Below the pieces are notes generated by a model. That model was not told the origin of the DNA. It saw nothing but the letters and a program-made list of their open reading frames with translations, and made no database searches. A stretch of 30,629 bases of DNA from an uncultured Eubacterium sp. GTDB taxonomy: Bacteria; Bacillota; Clostridia; Lachnospirales; Lachnospiraceae. The DNA is taken from contig CAJUFM010000035.1 of assembly GCA_910585745.1 (NCBI GenBank), positions 1-30,629 of the forward strand, written 5' to 3'. The position numbers were made by a program, and so were the translations under genes. Positions 14,623 through 20,778 of this stretch are shown here, one piece after another; position 1 is the stretch's first letter; each line of letters starts with the position of its first letter.

Positions 14623-15474
14623 ATGGAGATTTTGACAGGAATTATGCTGATGGTTCTGATTCTCATGAATGCCGTTCTGGTGTTTATGGTACTTAGGAAA
14701 GAAAGGTCTGGGAAGTCGGCGGATGGCGGATCGGAACAGCTGCACCGGGACATCGACGAACTGAAGCGGATATTTACCGGGGTGAAAACGCGGGGGATCT
14801 GGGGAGAGTGGCAGCTGGGAAGTATTCTGGAAGAAACACTGACCCGTGAGCAGTATGAGACAGAGTGCATGGTGATCCCCGGAAGCGCCAGCCGAGTAGA
14901 ATACGCAGTAAAACTGCCGGGGCGGTTTGAGCAGACGGTATATCTGCCGATAGATTCTAAATTTCCCCTGGACGCCTATCTCCAGCTGGAAGAAGCACGA
15001 AACAGCGGAAACCGGGAGATGGCAGAGGACGCTGAGATTTTGTTTAAGAACCGGGTACGGGGATTTGCCAAAGAGATCCGCGATAAGTATATCATGCCGC
15101 CGTATACTACGAATTTTGGTATTCTATTTTTCCCGGTAGAGTCGATTTATGTGGAGGCGGTAAAATGTGGATTGGGGCAGGAGCTGATGAAGAAATACCA
15201 GATCACCATGGCCTCACCGGAAAGTATCTCCGTTCTTCTCAATACACTGCAGATGGGATTCCGGACACTGGAGATCGAGGAAAAGAGCAGTGAGGCGTGG
15301 CGGGTGCTGACGGAGGTCCGCTCTGAGGTAGAAAAATATGAAGAGGTGCTGCTGAACCTGCAGAAGCGGATAGAGCAGACAGGTAAAGAGCTGGAGCTTC
15401 TGGTGGGAAGGCGCACCCGGCTTTTGAAGAAAAAGCTGGAACGGCTGGATGAGGAAGATCTTGATGAATATTAA
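14623..15474 (+). CDS. rmuC: RmuC-family DNA recombination protein (short form)
   Basis: 283 aa from the ATG at 14623 after GGGGGAT; in-frame ATG 14611 and TTG 14584 lack good sites. An N-terminal membrane anchor (about 2-23) is followed by a short helical stretch and the RmuC core: TRGIWGEWQLGSILEE, VYLPIDSKFPLDAYLQLEEA, YTTNFGILFFPVESIYVEAV and SPESISVLLNTLQMGFRTLEIEE. The C-terminus (about 225-283) is a coiled coil. RmuC limits DNA inversions in E. coli and has a nuclease-like fold; this version is much shorter than the E. coli protein, having little of its N-terminal coiled coil. It follows the GH3 gene by about 55 bases and may share its transcript. Confidence 0.88.
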   Translation: MEILTGIMLMVLILMNAVLVFMVLRKERSGKSADGGSEQLHRDIDELKRIFTGVKTRGIWGEWQLGSILEETLTREQYETECMVIPGSASRVEYAVKLPGRFEQTVYLPIDSKFPLDAYLQLEEARNSGNREMAEDAEILFKNRVRGFAKEIRDKYIMPPYTTNFGILFFPVESIYVEAVKCGLGQELMKKYQITMASPESISVLLNTLQMGFRTLEIEEKSSEAWRVLTEVRSEVEKYEEVLLNLQKRIEQTGKELELLVGRRTRLLKKKLERLDEEDLDEY

Positions 15475-15486
15475 GATAATGTTGGC

Positions 15487-16239
15487 TTAGTTATTCCTTT
15501 CCCATTTGCCATGCCCATGTCCTTCCCCATGTCCGTGTCCACTGTCTTTATTGCCAGAGTGAAACTCGCAGGAGGAATAGCCTGTGAGTTCTCTGATCTG
15601 CCGCATGGTAAGCTCCTTAACATCTTCAACCGTCGTATCCGGGTTTACTTTCTGCAATTCCAAAAATGCCCGGTATTTGCCGACGGATAACCCTGCGGCG
15701 TGGGCCGCCGTGACATCATCGTAATGTCCCGTATCACAGCAGTGCTCCTGGTGTTTTGGAATACAGGTTTCAATATTATCAAGGATCTCCTTATTTTCCT
15801 GTTCGTTATTTCCAGCTACAGAGATTGAAAGCATTTCATCCTTCTCCAGATACGAGACAATGCTCTCTGTTTTCAGAATCTCATCGAGGGCATTTCTATA
15901 GTCCATAAACTGGATGTCAAGATCATTTGTCACTTTACCTCCGTCGTCATTATAATAATCGATGGAGATTACCCGGTTAAACCGGTTTAAGTTTAGTTCA
16001 AAAGACGGATTGATATCGATACTGATAACCGAGGTCTGTGTAAAATATAACCGATATCCGCTAAAACCGATCAGTAGAAATAATAGACAGGCCGCCGCAG
16101 GAATTATCTTTTTATAAGCGGATTTTTTCTGTGGCGTCGTATAATTTCTTGTCTTTTCTGCAATATATTTTTTTGTTTGTTCTTTTAATGCTTCTTCTGC
16201 ATGAATGCTGTCAAAGGTTTCTTTTATCTTGTTATTCAT
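15487..16239 (-). CDS. RsgI-like membrane anti-sigma factor with His-rich outer tail
   Basis: 250 aa from ATG 16239, eight bases after GGGAGG; GTG 16248 and ATG 16245 in the same frame are alternatives. The cytoplasmic N-terminus (about 1-42) is followed by one membrane segment (about 45-65, IIPAAACLLFLLIGFSGY). Directly outside comes SVISIDINPSFELNLNRFNRV-type sequence, the hallmark of the RsgI anti-sigma outer domain. The tail (about residues 225-250) is rich in His and Gly (HGHGEGHGHGKW). The gene overlaps the end of the ECF sigma gene by 8 bases, so it is almost certainly that factor's inhibitor. RsgI proteins normally pair with sigma-I; here the partner is a short ECF factor. The tail suggests metal binding (inference). 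Confidence 0.8.
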   Translation of the reverse strand: MNNKIKETFDSIHAEEALKEQTKKYIAEKTRNYTTPQKKSAYKKIIPAAACLLFLLIGFSGYRLYFTQTSVISIDINPSFELNLNRFNRVISIDYYNDDGGKVTNDLDIQFMDYRNALDEILKTESIVSYLEKDEMLSISVAGNNEQENKEILDNIETCIPKHQEHCCDTGHYDDVTAAHAAGLSVGKYRAFLELQKVNPDTTVEDVKELTMRQIRELTGYSSCEFHSGNKDSGHGHGEGHGHGKWERNN

Positions 16240-16714
16240 ATCCATCACCTCCCAATTTTTCCCGCAATATTTTTTTGGAACGTGTTAGATAGGTGTAAAT
16301 CGTGTTCACGTTTTTGTGAAGTATCTGTCCTATTTCTGGCGCTGTATAGCCTTCATAAAAATGAAGATAAACGACAGTTTTGTATTTTTGGGGCAGTGAC
16401 TGGACGGCTTCCAGAACTTCCTGGTGATCCGGTAATAATTCGCAGGGCTGTTCCGTCAGTTCGTCGATGGAGACCACATGGGTTCTAAAAAAGTTTTTGA
16501 GTAAATCCTTGCAGGCATTTATGGTCACACGGATAAACCAGGCCTTTTCATGCTCTTCATTTTCAAACACAACGGAACTTAGGACATACTTCAAAAATAC
16601 GGTTTGAAATATGTCCTGAGTATCATGATAATTTTTCAAATGAATCATACAGAGTCTCCGAACCATATCAGAATACTGGCAGACTGCCCTGTTTACCTCT
16701 TGTTCGTTCCGCAT
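16232..16714 (-). CDS. ECF-type RNA polymerase sigma factor
   Basis: 160 aa, standard ECF size. Region 2 runs about 8-70 (YSDMVRRLCMIHLKNYHDTQDIFQTVFLKY ... EKAWFIRVTINACKD), region 4 about 98-155 (VQSLPQKYKTVVYLHFYEGY, then the helix-turn-helix APEIGQILHKNVNTIYTYLTRSKKIL). It lacks the extra domains of sigma-I. It sits in the middle of an operon: the secreted His-rich protein gene ends 14 bases upstream and the anti-sigma gene overlaps its end. GAGGG precedes the ATG at 16714. It is expected to be held inactive by the anti-sigma protein and released by an outside signal; I saw no certain target promoter in the window. Confidence 0.88.
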   Translation of the reverse strand: MRNEQEVNRAVCQYSDMVRRLCMIHLKNYHDTQDIFQTVFLKYVLSSVVFENEEHEKAWFIRVTINACKDLLKNFFRTHVVSIDELTEQPCELLPDHQEVLEAVQSLPQKYKTVVYLHFYEGYTAPEIGQILHKNVNTIYTYLTRSKKILREKLGGDGYE

Positions 16715-16728
16715 AAATGCCCTCGTTG

Positions 16729-17214
16729 TTATCTCCTGTGACAGCCTCCTCCGTGGCCGCTATGTCCATGGTTTCTGTGGCCGTGACCGCCTCCCCAGCC
16801 GCAGGCACCATTCTGTCCTCTGGAAGCATAGTTATCACAGACACCATCGCCATCTTCATCGACAAAGCCTTTTCCGGCATTAGCCCCATTGATACCGCGT
16901 TGTTTGTAATTATCACAGATACCATCGCCGTCCTCATCTACGAAAGAACAGTCCTTTCCGCAATAGTTGCATACCGTGTCTGTGTTGATGTCGTCAGAAC
17001 TTTTTTCTTTAATGGGTTCTGTTGTAACAAAGTTGCTAGTTATTTTTTTTGCTGGTGCTGCAGTAACAAAGCTGCTGGGTGTTTCCTCAGCTGGAGCTGC
17101 AGTATAGACTCTGGGTGTTTCTTCAGCCGGAGCTGCGGCAAAGATGCGGGATGTCTGCAATGCGGCTACTAAGGCGACAGCAGCAACACCTGTTACAATC
17201 ATTTTTTTCTTCAT
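16729..17214 (-). CDS. Secreted protein with Asp-rich repeats and His/Gly-rich tail
   Basis: 161 aa from ATG 17214, eight bases after GGAGG; two ATGs further up overlap that site. A signal peptide (about 1-26, ending RIFA-A) is followed by three copies of a 13-residue repeat (AAPAEETPRVYT, AAPAEETPSSFVT, AAPAKKITSNFVT). Then CNYCGKDC, and two copies of FVDEDGDGICDNY, an Asp-rich loop like calcium-binding thrombospondin-3/dockerin-type repeats. The last 23 residues are Gly/His-rich (GWGGGHGHRNHGHSGHGGG). Similar proteins occur in Lachnospiraceae, but no function is known to me. It is the first gene of the sigma/anti-sigma operon and shares the His-Gly tail with the anti-sigma factor, so it may be the sensed or regulated surface component. 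Confidence 0.8.
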   Translation of the reverse strand: MKKKMIVTGVAAVALVAALQTSRIFAAAPAEETPRVYTAAPAEETPSSFVTAAPAKKITSNFVTTEPIKEKSSDDINTDTVCNYCGKDCSFVDEDGDGICDNYKQRGINGANAGKGFVDEDGDGVCDNYASRGQNGACGWGGGHGHRNHGHSGHGGGCHRR

Positions 17215-17313
17215 TTTCATTTCCTCCATAAAATATTAAATGTATGATTTACCATTTCATATATAATACGATTCGGTTTAGGAAATCCATTCACTTTTAT
17301 GGAAAAATTTTTT

Positions 17314-18963
17314 TTATTTCAAAACGGCCTTTTTATTATTTGAAGCTTTACTGTAATAAGTGATGGTTTTTCCATTGACGTTTGTTTTAATAAAGGCTTT
17401 GACGTAAAAAGTGGTGGTTGATTTTTTTGCCAGTTTTAAGGAAAGCTTTAAGGTTTTAGCACTCACATTTTTCACTTTCTTAAATTTTATCTTCTTCGCC
17501 TTTTTTGCTTTTGTGCCTTTTTTGACTACCTTTTTATAGATGGTATAGCCGCTGGCCTTTGGATTTTTTGACCAGGCGAGGGTTATTTTTTTCTTCTTTT
17601 TATTTACAGCCGCCTTTTTCAATTTTACTGAAGATACAGAAATCTTTTGCGGCGGTGCAGGAGTCGGGGGTGTGACCACGGGGACGCTGACCAGTGGAAC
17701 TGCTGGTGGTGCAGGTGTGGGAACCGGGGCTCCGGCGATGGCTTTTGCCGCCGCGTTGTTTGTATTGGCAAGAGCTTTTTTGGTTGCATCCCCTGCTCCC
17801 TCGAAAGCATCAGGCGCTATGGTTACATTTTCATTGATCGTAATTTCCTGTAGGTTTGGAAGATTTTTGAAGGCATCTTCTTTGATATTTTTTAAAGAAT
17901 CCGGTAAATAAACAGTATTCATATTGGCGCAGTTCTCAAAGGTTCCCTTTTCAATGGTTTCGATCCCATTGGAGAGGGTTACATGATGAAGATTGGTATT
18001 ATTTTTAAATGCGTATTCGCCGATGGTGTAGGAAGTAGTGGATTCAATGACGAGATCATTCATATTTCCACACTGGGAAAAGGCATTGTTTCCAATGGAA
18101 GTTACATTTCCCCGCAGAGTTACTGTGTGAAGATTGGCGCAGTTCATAAATGCCTCATCTTCAATGACGGAAATACTTCCTGTCTCAGATACTACAAATT
18201 CGTTCATATTACCTGCTCCCTGAAAGGCGCCTTTTTTAATCCGGTCAATGATTCCACTGACCCGGAAGCTGTGGAGGTTTCCGCTGTTCTGGAATGCGTA
18301 CTCGCCAATTTCAGAAATACGTGTTCCTTCTGTCACAGTAATGTCCCCCAGATTCTCTGTTCCCTCAAAAGCGCTGGTCCCAATGGCCAGTTCCGGGCTG
18401 TTGAAAATAATATTATGTACCGGGGAATTATAGAAAGCTTTTTCTCCAATGACAGTCAGACAGGAGGGCAGCTGGTGCTGCGTGAAGGTCATGGAACCTT
18501 CCTCCACTGTCGGAGTCTCCGGACTTGGTATTTCTGTCGGTGCCGTCTCTGAAACTGCGAAATCTCCAGTGGCATGATAGGTATAACTTCCCACCTGGTA
18601 GACCCGGTAGGAAGAAAAGGCTTCGGCAAAGATCTGTTCCAGTGTGTCTGGCAGATAGAGATTATGGATATCACCGACGCCTTCAAATGCTGATGAACCG
18701 ATGGCACGTATTTTTTGCCCGCCAATAGCAGCAGGAACTACAATATCTGTCAGATTGTTTCCCGATGCTGGCTGGTGAAAACCGGTAATTGTAAGTAAGC
18801 CGTCTATATAAGCGGTTTCAAACAGGCTTTCGTCAGTGATGGACAGAGGTGTGTCTGTCTCCGCAGCATAAGCATCTGTGGAAGGTGGAACAGCAATGCT
18901 GGTAAAAATAAGTGATAAGATCAGAGTGGCAATAAATAGTTTTTTTGTCTTTCTAATAATCAT
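17314..18963 (-). CDS. Secreted BspA-like leucine-rich repeat protein
   Basis: 549 aa. A signal peptide (about 1-34, ending AYA-AE) precedes a run of LRR_5 (BspA/TpLRR) repeats at about 45-385, with the recurring pattern I..IGEYAF.N..NL..V.L...I. A Pro/Ala/Val-rich linker (about 400-435) leads to a Lys-rich fibronectin-III-like domain (about 440-549). No LPxTG or membrane anchor is seen; the basic domain may hold the protein to the wall electrostatically. BspA-type repeats often mediate adhesion to host proteins or other cells, a general family role and not proven here. AAGGAGG precedes the ATG at 18963. It lies 66 bases after ispE on the same strand. Confidence 0.85.
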   Translation of the reverse strand: MIIRKTKKLFIATLILSLIFTSIAVPPSTDAYAAETDTPLSITDESLFETAYIDGLLTITGFHQPASGNNLTDIVVPAAIGGQKIRAIGSSAFEGVGDIHNLYLPDTLEQIFAEAFSSYRVYQVGSYTYHATGDFAVSETAPTEIPSPETPTVEEGSMTFTQHQLPSCLTVIGEKAFYNSPVHNIIFNSPELAIGTSAFEGTENLGDITVTEGTRISEIGEYAFQNSGNLHSFRVSGIIDRIKKGAFQGAGNMNEFVVSETGSISVIEDEAFMNCANLHTVTLRGNVTSIGNNAFSQCGNMNDLVIESTTSYTIGEYAFKNNTNLHHVTLSNGIETIEKGTFENCANMNTVYLPDSLKNIKEDAFKNLPNLQEITINENVTIAPDAFEGAGDATKKALANTNNAAAKAIAGAPVPTPAPPAVPLVSVPVVTPPTPAPPQKISVSSVKLKKAAVNKKKKKITLAWSKNPKASGYTIYKKVVKKGTKAKKAKKIKFKKVKNVSAKTLKLSLKLAKKSTTTFYVKAFIKTNVNGKTITYYSKASNNKKAVLK

Positions 18964-19029
18964 GATATCCTCCTTGTGTTTTGTGGCGGTTCAGTTAGGG
19001 TGTGTCTGATCCGTTAAATCTGTAACGGG

Positions 19030-19893
19030 TTACCTGTAAAGATCAGTTACAAAAACAAAGCAGTGGTAAGGAAGTTTTCTGCATTTTTCCTTGGCGGCCT
19101 TTGCCTTCTGCAGGTCATCAAAAATTCCAAAGACGGTAGGACCGCTGCCGCTCATAAGAGAGCCCAGGGCGCCCTGTTCCAGCATTGTCTTTTTGATGTC
19201 TGCGATCTCTGGGTGTTCTGGGATGGTTACGGTTTCTAATATATTTGCCATGCTGCTACACAGAGCCCGGAGATCGTTTTTCCGGATACATTGTATCATA
19301 TGGTCGATATCCGGGTGATCTGTCTGCTCATCCAGTTTTAAGTTTGAGTAGACAAATTTTGTCGAGACGTGAAAGCCTGGTTTCGCAATTAATACATAGC
19401 AGTCCGGCGCTTCGGGGAGCGGTGACAGGATTTCTCCGATACCTTCTGAGAGGGCGGTTCCCTTCATAATACAATAGGGGATGTCAGCGCCCAGGGTGAT
19501 GCCCCGTTCCATCAGCTGCTGATCCGAGAGCCTGAGATCAAATAAGCGGTTCATGGCGAGCAGGCAGGAAGCGGCGTCAGTGCTTCCCCCAGCCATACCT
19601 GCAGCGACAGGGATACGCTTGTCCAGCTGAATACTGACCCCGGTATCAATATTAAATTCATCCATTAGAAGCCTGGCGCTTTTGTATACGAGATTATCTT
19701 CGTTTACTGGGAGAAAGCCAAGATTTGTGGTCAGATGTATCCCTGGAGTTTTTGATTTCGTGAGGGTAAGCCGGTCGAACAGCCGGATGCTCTGCATGAT
19801 CATCTTTACCTCGTGGTAGCCATCCTCCCGTCTGCGAATGACGTCCAGACCGAGATTGATCTTGGCAGGAGCATTTATCCATAATGAATCCAT
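19030..19893 (-). CDS. ispE: 4-diphosphocytidyl-2-C-methyl-D-erythritol kinase
   Basis: 287 aa from ATG 19893 (an ATG at 19905 is possible but has no spaced ribosome-binding site). IspE is the GHMP kinase that phosphorylates CDP-methylerythritol in the non-mevalonate isoprenoid pathway. The hallmarks are present: APAKINLGLDVIRRREDGYHEV at the N-terminus, the ATP loop PVAAGMAGGSTDAASCL at about residue 90, and GSLMSGSGPTVFGIF near the C-terminus. As in many Firmicutes, it lies beside other housekeeping genes, here divergent from spoIIR. A 6-bp hairpin (CCGTTA/TAACGG, 19011-19028) without a T-run follows the stop. Confidence 0.95.
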   Translation of the reverse strand: MDSLWINAPAKINLGLDVIRRREDGYHEVKMIMQSIRLFDRLTLTKSKTPGIHLTTNLGFLPVNEDNLVYKSARLLMDEFNIDTGVSIQLDKRIPVAAGMAGGSTDAASCLLAMNRLFDLRLSDQQLMERGITLGADIPYCIMKGTALSEGIGEILSPLPEAPDCYVLIAKPGFHVSTKFVYSNLKLDEQTDHPDIDHMIQCIRKNDLRALCSSMANILETVTIPEHPEIADIKKTMLEQGALGSLMSGSGPTVFGIFDDLQKAKAAKEKCRKLPYHCFVFVTDLYR

Positions 19894-19920
19894 AACGTTC
19901 ACCATCTCTTTTTTCTATAT

Positions 19921-19926
19921 ATTATA
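19921..19926 (-). promoter_or_regulatory. Putative -10 box of the ispE promoter
   Basis: Read on the minus strand, TATAAT at 19921-19926, about 28 bases before the preferred ispE start. The region 17-19 bases upstream is T-rich without a clear -35 match. Confidence 0.35.
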
Positions 19927-19939
19927 ACAAAGTTTGGCG

Positions 19940-19968
19940 GAATAAAAAAGATTTTATTGGGAAAAATC
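19940..19968 (+). promoter_or_regulatory. Possible sigma-F promoter of spoIIR
   Basis: GAATA (19940-19944), 14 bp, GGGAAAAATC (19959-19968). It resembles the sigma-F pattern (GYATA, about 15 bp, GGNNANANTR). SpoIIR is a sigma-F-dependent gene in known sporeformers, which supports the assignment; no better sigma-A site was seen. Confidence 0.4.
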
Positions 19969-20033
19969 ATAAAAAGAAAAATTTTCACCAGTCTGACAGA
20001 GTCGGGCTGTAAAAAGATCTGGAGGAAAAGAAA

Positions 20034-20654
20034 ATGAAAAAAGTTTTACTGGCAGCGGCGGTGTTATTTGTCTGCGGGCTGATGTATTTTTATGGAAAGG
20101 CAACAGAGGGGGATAAGATGCAGCGGGATATCGCAGAACAGGTCATTCGGCTTCATGTGGTGGCGAACAGCGACAGCGAAGAGGATCAGCAGCTGAAGCT
20201 GGAAGTAAAAGAGGAAGTTGTTCAGATGCTCCGTGACGAACTGTCACAGGACACCTCTGTGATATCTGCCCAGCAGACACTGCGGGATCATTTAAGAGAA
20301 GTAGAGCAGACCGCTTCCGGCTACATACAAAGAAAAGGTTATGATTATGAAGTGAAGGCGGAGCTTGGCACCTGTTACTTTCCCGTGAAACAATACGGAG
20401 ACATGACCTTTCCGGCGGGGGAATATAAGGCATTGAAGGTCAATATAGGAAGACACGAGGGAAAGAACTGGTGGTGTGTCATGTATCCAACCCTTTGCTT
20501 TGTTGACAGCACGTACCAGATCGTGCCGGAAGAATCAAAAGAAAAGCTAAAGGAAAATCTATCCAAGGAAGAATATGAGTCTCTGCTTACCAAGGGAGAA
20601 GGTGTGGAATATGGTTTTAAGATCGTGGATTTTCTGACAGGCCTGTTGCCGTGA
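20034..20654 (+). CDS. spoIIR: Stage II sporulation protein R
   Basis: 206 aa, typical. SpoIIR is made in the forespore, crosses the membrane and triggers SpoIIGA to process pro-sigma-E in the mother cell. An N-terminal membrane/signal segment (about 2-21) is followed by the characteristic EQVIRLHVVANSDSEEDQQLK-type block (about 35-55), YDYEVKAELGTCYFPVKQYGDMTFPAGEYKALKV and GKNWWCVMYPTLCFVD. GGAGG precedes the ATG at 20034. Its presence argues that the organism forms endospores. A hairpin GGCCTGT/ACAGGCC (20640-20660) spans the stop codon but has no T-run. Confidence 0.96.
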   Translation: MKKVLLAAAVLFVCGLMYFYGKATEGDKMQRDIAEQVIRLHVVANSDSEEDQQLKLEVKEEVVQMLRDELSQDTSVISAQQTLRDHLREVEQTASGYIQRKGYDYEVKAELGTCYFPVKQYGDMTFPAGEYKALKVNIGRHEGKNWWCVMYPTLCFVDSTYQIVPEESKEKLKENLSKEEYESLLTKGEGVEYGFKIVDFLTGLLP

Positions 20655-20660
20655 CAGGCC
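20640..20660 (+). terminator. Weak hairpin across the spoIIR stop codon
   Basis: 7-bp perfect stem, 7-nt loop, followed by ATTGAGTAAG rather than T's. It may only slow or partly stop transcription. Confidence 0.3.
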
Positions 20661-20721
20661 ATTGAGTAAGAGCAAAGCCACTGCCTGGCTGGGCTGATCC
20701 TCAGGAAATTCTGGAAAGGAT

Positions 20722-20748
20722 TAAAGGATTCAGGGATTCAACCGAAAT
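20722..20748 (+). promoter_or_regulatory. Sigma-D (sigma-28) type promoter of the flagellar operon
   Basis: TAAA (20722-20725), exactly 15 bp, ACCGAAAT (20741-20748). The flagellar sigma-D consensus is TAAA, 15 bp, GCCGATAT; here six of eight -10 bases match. The position is right for a late flagellar operon holding flagellin. Confidence 0.65.
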
Positions 20749-20778
20749 ATATAGTAGCAATTATTTCGGAGAGTGAGT

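Noticed and set aside
17230..17320. AT-rich region before the sigma operon as an autoregulated ECF promoter (CCGAAT-CGTATTAT)
   Set aside because: A CGTA-like -10 is visible, but no -35 of the ECF type at the right distance could be fixed, so no promoter is called.
20669..20720. CAAAGCCAC-containing stretch upstream of the flagellar operon, reminiscent of a c-di-GMP-I (GEMM) riboswitch
   Set aside because: Only the short CAAAGCCAC resemblance is present; the conserved 5' half (GGCAAACC block and its tetraloop hairpin) would fall inside spoIIR and is not there.
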